From Desulfobulbaceae bacterium (lineage in GTDB: Bacteria; Desulfobacterota; Desulfobulbia; Desulfobulbales; Desulfocapsaceae): a DNA stretch of 64,000 nt. The notes beneath the pieces were generated by a model. That model was not told the origin of the DNA. It made no database searches and worked only from the letters and a program-made list of their open reading frames with translations. The translations under genes were made by a program, and so were the position numbers. Within the stretch, counting starts at the first letter, position 1, and the number at the start of each line of letters is the position of its first letter. The stretch spans positions 1 through 64,000 of the forward strand of contig JAFLKM010000028.1 of NCBI GenBank assembly GCA_019163335.1, written 5' to 3'. Positions 43,223-52,088 of this stretch are shown piece by piece.

Positions 43223-43717
43223 ATGAACTTTTCATCCAAAAATCCACCCCAGCCCCCAGCCCCCTCCCCAAATGGTGTTCGGCGCCGTCTTTCAGAGGCT
43301 GGCTTCACCCTTATCGAACTGCTGGTTGTCCTTATTATTATCGGCATTCTCGCCGGTTATGTTGGCCCGAAGATCATGGGACATCCGGAAGAGGCCAAGC
43401 GAACCATGGCGACGGTGCAGATCACCAGCCTGGAAACAGCCCTGGAAACCTATAAGCTTGACAATGGGGCCTATCCCTCCACGGAACAGGGACTGCAGGC
43501 CTTAATAGAAGCACCCACCACTGGAAGACTTCCGAAAAAATGGCGGACAGGGGGCTATCTCACGAAAGGAAAACTCCCCAAAGACCCTTGGGGCAACGAT
43601 TTCGTTTATCTCTGCCCGGGAACGCACAGCGACTTTGATATCACCTCCTATGGCAATGATGGTCAGGCCGGCGGTGAAGGGGATGACGCAGATGTCAATA
43701 ACTGGGCCAATGAATAA
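43223..43717 (+). CDS. gspG: Type II secretion major pseudopilin
   Basis: GspG forms the pseudopilus shaft that pushes folded exoproteins through the outer-membrane secretin. The 164-aa protein has the prepilin cleavage site EAG|FTLIELLVVLIIIGILAG with Glu5 and a C-terminal domain with the GLQALIEAPTTG, DPWGNDFVY and ITSYGNDGQAGGEGDDADV calcium-loop motifs of GspG. The leader is longer than usual (about 27 residues). It is the first gene of the operon. No clear ribosome site is visible at the ATG. Confidence 0.94.
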   Translation: MNFSSKNPPQPPAPSPNGVRRRLSEAGFTLIELLVVLIIIGILAGYVGPKIMGHPEEAKRTMATVQITSLETALETYKLDNGAYPSTEQGLQALIEAPTTGRLPKKWRTGGYLTKGKLPKDPWGNDFVYLCPGTHSDFDITSYGNDGQAGGEGDDADVNNWANE

Positions 43718-43734
43718 GCGGATCGTCTTGCGCC

Positions 43735-44343
43735 ATGTGCGGCAACACCATGAAACATAGCGACGGGATCGTCAAGCAAGCTCAGAAACTCTCCAACTCC
43801 TGTTCTCTCTGTGCCAAGCGTCCACCTTTTTCAGCACGACTTAGAAACCGGCAGGGATTCACTCTGCTGGAGCTTATCATTGTCTGCCTGCTGATCACGA
43901 TCAGCCTGGCCTTCAGTGTGCCCGCGCTCCGACAGACCCTGGTGATTGACCAGCTTGCCGCAAACTCCCGCAAGGTCATCGCCCTGATCAGAGAGGTCCG
44001 ACTGCTCGCCACTCAGGAGCAACAACCCTATCTGATCCACTTCGATCTTGATAAAAAAAAGATATGGTACCGCGCCGATGTCGCCACCCCAAAAGAAGAG
44101 CAACAACATCCGGACTCGCAACCAGGCATCCAGTTTCCCCCATCCGTTCATTTCAAGGATATTCAAAGCGGCACAACGGAGAAAAAGCAATCCGGTGAAC
44201 TCGCCCTGTGGATCAACAGACAGGGATACATGGAGCAGACCATTCTCCATCTGGCCGATGACCAGGACAACATCATCAGCCTGGTCATTTCGCCCTTTCT
44301 CAGCACCATAAAAGCCAATGACAGCTATATCAGCCTGGATTAA
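43735..44343 (+). CDS. gspH: Type II secretion minor pseudopilin GspH
   Basis: The 202-aa protein has a prepilin site RQG|FTLLELIIVCLLITISLAFS and a GspH/FimT-like domain after it. It has a long N-terminal leader. ATG 43750 would give a leader five residues shorter. It would cap or regulate the pseudopilus. It starts 17 bp after gspG and overlaps gspI by 26 bp. Confidence 0.88.
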   Translation: MCGNTMKHSDGIVKQAQKLSNSCSLCAKRPPFSARLRNRQGFTLLELIIVCLLITISLAFSVPALRQTLVIDQLAANSRKVIALIREVRLLATQEQQPYLIHFDLDKKKIWYRADVATPKEEQQHPDSQPGIQFPPSVHFKDIQSGTTEKKQSGELALWINRQGYMEQTILHLADDQDNIISLVISPFLSTIKANDSYISLD

Positions 44344-44794
44344 GGGCCAGGGCGCTCTGCCTCAAGCGTGTTTCCTTTCCAACCGTCCATCGCCGCAACT
44401 TCCACGGCAAGGGGGTTTCACCCTTCTTGAGGTGATGATTGCCATTGCCCTGCTTGCCATTGCCCTGACCACCCTGTTTGGCTCACAGGCCCAGAGCGTT
44501 TCACTCGCCGCAACGGTCAGATTCAACACCCAGGCACCCCTTCTTGCCCAGCTGAAAATGGCGGAATTAACTGGAAGTGCTGACCGGCCTGCCGCCGACA
44601 GTGGTGATTTCGGCGAGGACTTCCCAGGCTTTCAGTGGCAGTTAGAGTCAAAAGAGGTACTGCTCGCAACATCCAAGATCGTAAACAAGCTGTCTGATTC
44701 ACTGCAGCGCCTGATCCTGACTGTCTCCTGGGGCGAGAAAGGACAGTATTCCTATCAGCTGGAAAGCTATGTGCTCAAAAAGCCGGAGCCGTGA
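44318..44794 (+). CDS. gspI: Type II secretion minor pseudopilin GspI
   Basis: The 158-aa protein has a prepilin site RQGG|FTLLEVMIAIALLAIALTTLFGSQ, with the extended leader common to this cluster, and the GspI-type QSVSLAATVRFNTQAPLLAQLKMAEL segment. With GspJ and GspK it forms the pseudopilus tip complex. It overlaps gspH by 26 bp and gspJ by 4 bp, so its translation is coupled. Confidence 0.9.
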   Translation: MTAISAWIKGQGALPQACFLSNRPSPQLPRQGGFTLLEVMIAIALLAIALTTLFGSQAQSVSLAATVRFNTQAPLLAQLKMAELTGSADRPAADSGDFGEDFPGFQWQLESKEVLLATSKIVNKLSDSLQRLILTVSWGEKGQYSYQLESYVLKKPEP

Positions 44795-45483
44795 TGCAGT
44801 CAAGACCTCATCCAAACCACGGCTTTACCCTGCTTGAGATCCTGATGGCGATTTCGATCTTCGCCATCGTCATCTCCCTGGCCTATGGCGCATACCGATC
44901 CACCTTTCGCATCATCGACCACACAGAATCACAGACCGAGATCTACAATCAGGCCCGCATCGCCATGGACCGAATCAGCAACGACCTCGGCTCCCTGTAC
45001 CTGGGAAGCAAGGGCTCTCTCCAGGGTAAGGCACAGACCCTTGGTAACAAACAGGCCGACACCATCCAGTTCACCTCCACCGCTCATCTTGTCCTGAACC
45101 GGGAAGAACAGGCTGCTGGACTTGCGACGATCAGCTATACCGTCGTAGAAGATCCCGATACCCGGGAATTAAGCCTTCTGCGTCACGATCAGGCCTTTCG
45201 TCCCAGTGAAAATGAAGAACCGGTCTTAGGTAAAGGGCTGCTTCTCTGTGAGGGGCTGCAAGAAGTAAGGCTTGTCTATTATGATACCAAGGGCGAGCAG
45301 AAAGACAGCTGGGACAGTAAAGAGATTGAAAAAGCAGATACCAATGCCAAGGCGCTTCCAGAGAGAATTGAGGTCAGCCTCCTCTTTGCTGATCCGGTCG
45401 CAGGCGGCAAGCCGATTCGTTTTAGCACGGGGGTTACGTTTCCGACCGGCAAGCCTGCAGCTTCTTCGGAAAAGAGCCAATAA
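44791..45483 (+). CDS. gspJ: Type II secretion minor pseudopilin GspJ
   Basis: The 230-aa protein has a short leader and the prepilin site NHG|FTLLEILMAISIFAIVISLAYGAYRS, followed by a beta-rich domain (DRISNDLGSLYL, then LLLCEGLQEVRLVYYD) typical of GspJ. It should build the pseudopilus tip with GspI and GspK. It overlaps gspI by 4 bp and ends 1 bp before the gspK ATG. Confidence 0.9.
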   Translation: MMQSRPHPNHGFTLLEILMAISIFAIVISLAYGAYRSTFRIIDHTESQTEIYNQARIAMDRISNDLGSLYLGSKGSLQGKAQTLGNKQADTIQFTSTAHLVLNREEQAAGLATISYTVVEDPDTRELSLLRHDQAFRPSENEEPVLGKGLLLCEGLQEVRLVYYDTKGEQKDSWDSKEIEKADTNAKALPERIEVSLLFADPVAGGKPIRFSTGVTFPTGKPAASSEKSQ

Positions 45484-45484
45484 G

Positions 45485-46531
45485 ATGACCACGAATGCAA
45501 TCGCCGCCTGGCAAAGGCCCCTTGGAAACCGACATGGCATGGCCCTGTTGATTGTCCTGTCCGTCGTCAGCCTGATTGTCGTCCTGACCATCCAGTTCAA
45601 TAAAAATATGCGGCAAAACCTTATCACCTCAGGTCTTGCCGGCAACGCTGTCAAACTTGAGGCCATGGCCAGGTCGGGAATCAACCTGGCCATGGCCGTG
45701 CTCGACAAAGATGCCAAAGAAAATGAATACGATTCTCTCCAGGATTCCTGGGCGGTTCTGGCACAGGAGAATCTGTCACCGCTCTTTGATGGCGGACTGC
45801 TCACCGTTGAAATCACTGACAACAACGGCAGATTCCAGATCAACAGTCTCGTCCAGAGCAAGACCAGTGAACAGACGAATCAAAGCCCGCAACAGGCAAA
45901 TACCCTCGAGCGGGCTACCCGTAATGTTTTGTTGCGCTTGCTCCGGAATGAGCCATTTGCCTTGGAAGACAGCGAGGCAAGAACCATTATCGATTCACTG
46001 ATCGACTGGATTGATGCCGATGACGGTGACTGGGAGCAGGAGCTTGGCGCCGAATCCAGCTATTACCAGTCGTTAAAGACACCCTATCCCTGCAAAAACG
46101 GCCCCATAGAGTTTATCGAAGAACTCCTGCTGGTGAAAGGGATCACCCCGGAACTCTTCTATGGCACAAAAGATCATCCCGGACTGGCCAGGCTCCTGAC
46201 CACCCAGGGGACTGATGGAAAGATTAACATCAACACCGCCGACCCATTACTTCTTCAAGCCCTGCATGAAGATTTGACCAAACAAATGGCGGATGATATG
46301 CTGGCCTTTAGGGAAGATGCCAACAATAAAGACACTTTGGCCTCAATAAAATGGATCTCGGAGGTCCTTCCTTCCCTGAGCGGACAAAATGGGGTAAAGA
46401 ATATTACAGTGAAAAGCAGCTCGTATACTGTGCTGGCAGAGGCCCGACTCGATTCATCGCAAAAGAAAATTATGGCAACCATGCAACGAGACTCCCAAAA
46501 GACTACCCTCCTTCAGTGGAAAGTTGATTAG
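45485..46531 (+). CDS. gspK: Type II secretion minor pseudopilin GspK
   Basis: The long track ORF includes out-of-frame sequence of gspJ. ATG 45485 gives 348 residues. The site HG|MALLIVLSVVSLIVVLTIQFNKNM lacks the usual Phe and Glu5, as GspK normally does. The large lumen domain includes IIDSLIDWIDADDGDW and the TDGKININTADPLLLQAL segment of GspK. It would sit at the pseudopilus tip and start its assembly. Confidence 0.91.
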   Translation: MTTNAIAAWQRPLGNRHGMALLIVLSVVSLIVVLTIQFNKNMRQNLITSGLAGNAVKLEAMARSGINLAMAVLDKDAKENEYDSLQDSWAVLAQENLSPLFDGGLLTVEITDNNGRFQINSLVQSKTSEQTNQSPQQANTLERATRNVLLRLLRNEPFALEDSEARTIIDSLIDWIDADDGDWEQELGAESSYYQSLKTPYPCKNGPIEFIEELLLVKGITPELFYGTKDHPGLARLLTTQGTDGKININTADPLLLQALHEDLTKQMADDMLAFREDANNKDTLASIKWISEVLPSLSGQNGVKNITVKSSSYTVLAEARLDSSQKKIMATMQRDSQKTTLLQWKVD

Positions 46532-46534
46532 CCA

Positions 46535-48088
46535 ATGAGCAGCAAAATTCTTGCCATTGATCTGAAAAACGGCCTGCTCACCGCCATTGCCTTCACCGTG
46601 GACGCGAGAGTCATGCACGTCACAGGTCATGCCGTGGTGCAGGTTGCGGCCCGCCCCATGGAGGAGGCCCTGACTGAGCTGAGCCGGAAGATCGATTTTC
46701 ACGATGCCACTTGCCATGTTGCCCTGGCCGCCGAGTCGTTTTTTTATCGCAATCTCTCAGTCCCCTTCACCGACAGTAAAACCATTAACAAAATCCTGCC
46801 CCTGGAACTCGAAGAAAATACCCCGGTAAAAATTGACCGGCTGCTCATTGACTTTATCGTCTCCCAAGAAAACAAGCCTCATAGTCAAATCATCGCCGCC
46901 ATGATTGACCGGGAGCTTCTGACTGGCCGGCTGACAGCCCTGCAGGCCCTGGGCGTTGATCCGGAAACCGTAACCATTTCCGGGATCCCCACGGCCCTTT
47001 GCCTGCTCAACACTCCTGACCGTCCAGCCGATTTCCTGCTCCTCGATATTGATTTACAGGAAGCAACCTGCATCCTGGTTCGTTCGGGACACATCTGCCT
47101 GATTCGTCCGCTGGCCTTTGATCCCGGCCTTGCGGCTGGATTCCAGATCAGTCCGGAGAATACCGTCGCGGCCTTGCGGCCGGAAAATATCGATACAACC
47201 TTTCAGACATTCTGTACGGCTATTTTCCAGGCCCTGCAATCCTCCGATACGGCCCATGAGCCTAGCGGACTCGCGGTCTACCTGAGTGGATCAGTTGGCT
47301 CCTTAGCGGGAACTGCCGAACGTATCGAAGCCGGACTCGGTGATCTTTGCCTCAGTTGTTCCCTGGCTGCCTCTGACCCGACGACCATGGAAGGCGGCGC
47401 CTCAGAGCTGCCAAAGATGGCGCCGGATCGGCCCTCATGCCAACTCGTACCCCCCCCAGCAGAGGGAACCTGGCACCCCGGTGTCATGGCAGATGCCGTC
47501 AACCTTGGCTGGCAGGTCATTAAGAACTGGAAAGGCTTTAACCTCCGAAAAGAGGCCTTTGCCACCAAAAAATCTTTCAACGGCACCAGAAACCAGGCCA
47601 TTGCCATCACCCTGCCCCTCCTCACGGCGGCCATGCTGGCAATCTTCTATCTCTGGTACGATTACGCCCAGCTCCTCAAGGAAAAAAAGGGGCTGGATGC
47701 CCAGATTCAAGCGGTCTTTATTGAAACCCTGCCGGATGTCACCCGCATCGTAGATCCCGTTCAGCAACTCCGGGTCAAGATTCAGGAGACCGGCCAGACC
47801 TCCGCAGGCAAGGATGGCTCCCTGCCCCCAATAAACATTCTCACCCTTTTGGCCGAGGTGTCCGCCAACATTCCGGAACCGCTGGATGTCCGGCTGAACC
47901 GTTTCGTGGTGGATGATAACGGACTGCGCCTGAAAGGCAGCACTGACACCTTCAATACGGTGGATGCCATCAAGAAGGGTCTAGAACAATCGGCTGTATT
48001 CAGCAATGTCGAGATCAGCGCCGCCAATCTTGACCCCAAGAGCTCAAAGGTTCGATTTGAGCTGAAACTGACCATGAAAGGCAGCTGA
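46535..48088 (+). CDS. gspL: Type II secretion inner-membrane protein GspL, PilM-like
   Basis: The 517-aa protein has an actin-like cytoplasmic region (about 1-285, beginning KILAIDLKNGLLTAI) as in PilM/GspL. A TM helix (AIAITLPLLTAAMLAIFYLWY, near 360) and a periplasmic ferredoxin-like part (about 420-515) follow. GspL links the GspE ATPase to the membrane platform and pairs with GspM. It is 3 bp after gspK and 3 bp before gspM. Confidence 0.85.
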   Translation: MSSKILAIDLKNGLLTAIAFTVDARVMHVTGHAVVQVAARPMEEALTELSRKIDFHDATCHVALAAESFFYRNLSVPFTDSKTINKILPLELEENTPVKIDRLLIDFIVSQENKPHSQIIAAMIDRELLTGRLTALQALGVDPETVTISGIPTALCLLNTPDRPADFLLLDIDLQEATCILVRSGHICLIRPLAFDPGLAAGFQISPENTVAALRPENIDTTFQTFCTAIFQALQSSDTAHEPSGLAVYLSGSVGSLAGTAERIEAGLGDLCLSCSLAASDPTTMEGGASELPKMAPDRPSCQLVPPPAEGTWHPGVMADAVNLGWQVIKNWKGFNLRKEAFATKKSFNGTRNQAIAITLPLLTAAMLAIFYLWYDYAQLLKEKKGLDAQIQAVFIETLPDVTRIVDPVQQLRVKIQETGQTSAGKDGSLPPINILTLLAEVSANIPEPLDVRLNRFVVDDNGLRLKGSTDTFNTVDAIKKGLEQSAVFSNVEISAANLDPKSSKVRFELKLTMKGS

Positions 48089-48091
48089 TCC

Positions 48092-48673
48092 ATGACCGAC
48101 CTGACCCTCAAAAACACCCTCCAGACATTTCTGGACAAGAGCGGACTGAATAAACTCGAAAAACGAGAAAAGCAGATTGTTGTGGCCGGCGTCATCTTTC
48201 TCGTCTGTTTCGCCCTTTTCCACTTTATCGTCTCCCCCCTGCTCCAGGCCCGACAGCAGACACACAAGGCCCTGATTCACAAAAAAGAGGATCTCCAGAA
48301 AATCCATCAGCTCCAGGCTGACTATCGCAAACTCCAGAACCATTCGGCGAATGTCGAGGACAGGCTCCAGAAGAGAAACCCCGCGTTTTCCCTCTTTTCC
48401 TTCGTGGAAGAAAAGGCCACCAAGGCCAAGGTCAAACAGCAGATCAACTCGATGACCCCTTCCACCTCAGAGGGAGAAGGCACCCTCCAGGAGTCTCGGG
48501 TTGACCTCAAGCTGGAGCGCATCTCTACACAGCAACTTGTTGATTTTTTAAAGGAAATCGAATCTACAGAGAATATTGTGGTGGTCAAGCGCATTTCAAT
48601 CCAGGATAACAGCAAAGAAGACGGAGCCCTTGATGCCGTGATGCAGATCATAACCTATACCAAAAAATCCTGA
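48092..48673 (+). CDS. gspM: Type II secretion protein GspM
   Basis: The 193-aa protein has a short cytoplasmic part, one TM helix (IVVAGVIFLVCFALFHFIVSPLL, about 29-51), a coiled stretch and a periplasmic ferredoxin-like domain with LKLERISTQQLVDFLKEIES. It pairs with GspL in the inner-membrane platform. Size and order fit GspM. It directly follows gspL. Confidence 0.85.
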   Translation: MTDLTLKNTLQTFLDKSGLNKLEKREKQIVVAGVIFLVCFALFHFIVSPLLQARQQTHKALIHKKEDLQKIHQLQADYRKLQNHSANVEDRLQKRNPAFSLFSFVEEKATKAKVKQQINSMTPSTSEGEGTLQESRVDLKLERISTQQLVDFLKEIESTENIVVVKRISIQDNSKEDGALDAVMQIITYTKKS

Positions 48674-48675
48674 CC

Positions 48676-48876
48676 ATGACCTTTTCCACCACCCCATTCC
48701 ATGCCCCTTTGGCTAGCCAGCCGGCAGGCTTGACTCTTTGTCAGTCCCCTCTGGTCAAGGCACCGGGACGGAGCACCGTGATGGCGCAGGCAGACCATTC
48801 TGCCTTTTCTCCCTGCCAACCTAAACGATCGGCTGCGATCCCGTGTCTTCCTCTGCCCCAGAGGGTGTTGATATAA
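48676..48876 (+). CDS. Small ORF between gspM and gspC, doubtful
   Basis: This 66-aa frame begins 2 bp after gspM and its TAA overlaps the gspC ATG as TAATG, which would favour translational coupling. The sequence is Pro/Ser/Ala-rich with four cysteines, no membrane helix and no recognised family, and could equally be a chance frame in a 200-bp gap. gspF and gspN are not found in it. Confidence 0.25.
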   Translation: MTFSTTPFHAPLASQPAGLTLCQSPLVKAPGRSTVMAQADHSAFSPCQPKRSAAIPCLPLPQRVLI

Positions 48877-49697
48877 TGGCAAAAATTCTAAGAAATAGAA
48901 TTCTGCTTATCGTCATCGCCTTACTGGCCGCAGGCGGGATAGCTCTCAGTTTCTTCTGGGACAGCATTGCATTGCAGCCGCAACTGGCCAGAATTTTCCC
49001 CACTCTGTCCGCCCATAGTCCCATGCCCACGGGCGATGTGCCTGAAGCCGGGGAAAGCGTCATTGGCCAGGCACAAGGAGTGAAGCCGGGAACAATTGCA
49101 AAAAAGAAACAACAGGACTTTCAGGTCATTCTCAAACGTCATCTTTTCGGTAAGTCCCAAGATAGCAAAAAAACCGGCACCGACCAGGCCGCCGCCGTTC
49201 CCCTGACCGCCACTTCACTGGATTTAAGCCTGCTTGGCACCATTACCGGCCACCCCGATAAGCGCCGGGCCGTCATCCTTGACAAAAAAAAGAAGGCCCA
49301 GGAGCTTTATGGTCAGGGCGACACAGTGCAGGGCAGCCTGATCAAAGAGATTCTGCGTGACAAGATCATCCTCACCGTCAACGGCAAGGATGAGGTGCTG
49401 CTGCCGGAAATACCCCGAAAAAATCCCGCTCCTGGAGCCGCAAGAATCTTGCCGCCCCAACAACGGAGTGCCATGGAAGCGCCGGTGGAGGAGGACAATC
49501 CTGACACCCTGTCAGTGCTACCCAATGAGCCTGAAGCCGGGGAGCCTCCCATGGAGCCGGAAAACCCCATGGAACAAGCTGAATCAACTCCAGAGGTGAC
49601 AGGGGAGCCCATAGAAAAAAAAGCGGGCAACCTTCCGCCTGTTCGTCGCAATCAAGACAAATCATCTTTTCAAAAAAATACTCAGGGAAAACCATGA
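48876..49697 (+). CDS. gspC: Type II secretion protein GspC
   Basis: I start at ATG 48876 (MAKILRN) instead of the track start at 48843. The 273-aa protein has one N-terminal TM helix (ILLIVIALLAAGGIALSFFW). An HR domain follows at about 80-175, with the DFQVILKRHLFGKSQ and LLGTITGHPDKRRAVI segments and a YGQGDTV strand. A Pro/Glu-rich tail of about 90 residues ends it. GspC connects the inner platform to the secretin GspD. It overlaps gspD by 4 bp. A PDZ domain seen in many GspC proteins is absent. Confidence 0.87.
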   Translation: MAKILRNRILLIVIALLAAGGIALSFFWDSIALQPQLARIFPTLSAHSPMPTGDVPEAGESVIGQAQGVKPGTIAKKKQQDFQVILKRHLFGKSQDSKKTGTDQAAAVPLTATSLDLSLLGTITGHPDKRRAVILDKKKKAQELYGQGDTVQGSLIKEILRDKIILTVNGKDEVLLPEIPRKNPAPGAARILPPQQRSAMEAPVEEDNPDTLSVLPNEPEAGEPPMEPENPMEQAESTPEVTGEPIEKKAGNLPPVRRNQDKSSFQKNTQGKP

Positions 49698-51991
49698 ATT
49701 TGATGCATCCTCCCCAGCTCGTATGCACCCGCAGAATCCTTGGCATGGTTTTCTTTCTCGCCATGCAGTTCTCGTTTAGCTCTTTCTTCATCCCTTCACT
49801 CCATGCCGCTCCGCCGGCAGGCCCTGCGCCATCGCGGGATCAGGGAGCCGAGCGCTTTATCACCATTGATTTCAACAACGTGGATATCCACCTCTTTATA
49901 AAATATATCAGTGAGCTCACCGGGAAAAATTTTGTCGTCGACAAGGCCGTCCAGGGAAACGTCACCATTATCTCTCCCACCAAGATCTCTGAAAATGAGG
50001 CCTACCAGCTCTTTGAATCGGTCCTCGAGGTCAATGGCTATGCCACCGTGCCCGCCGGTTCGATCACAAAAATCATGCCGGCAGCACGTGCCCTTACCCA
50101 GAACACCAGCACCATCAGCCATGGCAATGCCTCTCTGCCGGAGGATAAAATCGTCACCCAGTTGATTCCTCTGCGCTACACCACCCCTGAAGAGATGAAA
50201 AAGGTCCTGGCCCCGCTGGTGTCGAAAACCTCTGTGGTCATTGCCCACACCCAGTCAGGGATGCTGATTGTCACCGAGACCCTGTCCAACATCCAGAAGC
50301 TTCTGACCATCATTGACTCCCTGGATGTCCCGCTCTCCGACGAAGAGATCGCCGTAATTCCCCTGAGCCATGCCTCTGCCACCGTGGCCGCCACATCCAT
50401 CAATGCCCTTTTCCCGCAAACCGGCGGTGCAAAAGGAGCGCCAGGTTCCGGCGTCAAGGTTGTGCCCTATGAACCGATCAACAGCATCATTCTGGTGGCC
50501 TCACCCATGCATGCCGCCCGGGTGAAACGCCTGATTGCGATGATGGACACCGAGATGAAGTTGAACGAAGGCAACATTCATGTGGTGTACCTTCAGCACG
50601 CAACGGCCAAGGAGCTGTCAACGGTCCTGACCGCCCTTCCCGGACAGCAGAGTAGCGATCCGGCCAAAAAAGGTGAGACTCCCACCATCTCCAAGGATGT
50701 CAAGATCATGCCTGACATCGAAACCAACTCTCTGATCATTACCGCCTCGCGCTCCGAATTCAAAGAGCTGGAGAATGTGATCAAGAAACTCGACATCCCC
50801 AGGCGAATGGTCTATCTCGAGGCGTTAATCATGGAGGTGGATGCGGATTCCTCCTTCAACGTGGGAGTCAACTGGTTGGGCGTCGGGAATTTTGACGGGG
50901 GTGACGGCCATATTCTGACCGGATTTGGTGGCGCTTCTGGAACCTCCATCTCTGGAAACATTTTACCGGTAAATGGCACTAATCCTGTTATCAATAAGGG
51001 TTTTTCCCTTGGCGTGCTCAAACAGGGCATCGAGATCGGAGGAGTCACCTTTCCCAATATTGCGGCTATTTTAAAGGCCTACAAGGGAGATTCCCATGTT
51101 AATGTTATCGCTACCCCCCAGATCCTGACCACGGACAACAAAAAGGCCGAGATCAGTATCGGTGAGAACACGCCCTACCTCACCCGCACCCAGGCCGCCA
51201 TCGACACCACCACCACGGGCACAACAGATACCGGCTCCATCGGCTACCAGAATTATGAGTACAAGGATATTGCCACCAAGCTGACAATTACCCCTCAAAT
51301 CAATCAGGCCGATATCCTCCGTCTTGAGATCGCCACAGAGGTCAGTAAACTCAAGGACGGCTCTGAAGCAGACAAACCGACCACCTTCAAGCGGACGGCA
51401 ACCACCACGGTGCTGGTCAAAGACAACAACACCATTGTCATTGGCGGAATCATTGGCCAGGATGAAACGGAAAGCGAGAACAAGGTTCCCCTTCTTGGCG
51501 ACATTCCCGGCGTTGGCTGGCTTTTCAAGGAAAAAAGCACGAAACAGCTGAAGACCAATATGTTTATCTTTATCACCCCCAGGATTATTAAAAATCCCGG
51601 CGACATGGAAGGGGTGACGGCCATGAAGACCGATTCCGTCGAAAAGTTCCTCCCCGAGGTCAAACAGCTGCTGGAGAACCCGATGGATACCAACCACGTC
51701 ATGGCTCTCATTGATCAGGGATTTGAACAGATGCAGCAGGAAAAATACGCAGAAGCCAAAGAATCCTTAAACAAGGCCTTGAAAATTGCCCCGCAGAACC
51801 CCTATGCCCTGTTCAACTTAGGGGTCATCAGCGAACGGGAAAACAACCCGGCCCAGGCGATCAAATACTATCAGATGATCCTCGACAACGCCAAGGCTCA
51901 GGCTGCGACCAATGATTCAAGCCCCACCCGGATTGATGAAGGACTGATCACGGCCTGTCAGGAAAATATCTCCCGACTGCAAAAGATATAA
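49694..51991 (+). CDS. gspD: Type II secretin GspD with C-terminal TPR extension
   Basis: The 765-aa outer-membrane channel has a signal peptide (about 1-37), the N0-N3 domains (FITIDFNNVDIHLFIKYISELTGKNFVVD from about 55) and the secretin beta-barrel region (about 380-640, with VPLLGDIPGVGWLFKEK near 600 and IFITPRII). Residues about 670-765 contain TPR-like helices (MQQEKYAEAKESLNKALKIAPQNPYALFNLGVI), which most GspD proteins lack at this place. The tail may bind the pilotin, peptidoglycan or the GspC tail. It overlaps gspC by 4 bp and is 97 bp before gspE. Confidence 0.92.
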   Translation: MNLMHPPQLVCTRRILGMVFFLAMQFSFSSFFIPSLHAAPPAGPAPSRDQGAERFITIDFNNVDIHLFIKYISELTGKNFVVDKAVQGNVTIISPTKISENEAYQLFESVLEVNGYATVPAGSITKIMPAARALTQNTSTISHGNASLPEDKIVTQLIPLRYTTPEEMKKVLAPLVSKTSVVIAHTQSGMLIVTETLSNIQKLLTIIDSLDVPLSDEEIAVIPLSHASATVAATSINALFPQTGGAKGAPGSGVKVVPYEPINSIILVASPMHAARVKRLIAMMDTEMKLNEGNIHVVYLQHATAKELSTVLTALPGQQSSDPAKKGETPTISKDVKIMPDIETNSLIITASRSEFKELENVIKKLDIPRRMVYLEALIMEVDADSSFNVGVNWLGVGNFDGGDGHILTGFGGASGTSISGNILPVNGTNPVINKGFSLGVLKQGIEIGGVTFPNIAAILKAYKGDSHVNVIATPQILTTDNKKAEISIGENTPYLTRTQAAIDTTTTGTTDTGSIGYQNYEYKDIATKLTITPQINQADILRLEIATEVSKLKDGSEADKPTTFKRTATTTVLVKDNNTIVIGGIIGQDETESENKVPLLGDIPGVGWLFKEKSTKQLKTNMFIFITPRIIKNPGDMEGVTAMKTDSVEKFLPEVKQLLENPMDTNHVMALIDQGFEQMQQEKYAEAKESLNKALKIAPQNPYALFNLGVISERENNPAQAIKYYQMILDNAKAQAATNDSSPTRIDEGLITACQENISRLQKI

Positions 51992-52088
51992 TGATCCCCG
52001 GTGAGCACCACTGTCAAGGGAGGCTAGAGACACAATGCGGTTCACCCCTTCACCGGGATTCCCTTCTATTTTTCCATAGCAAACAGTT

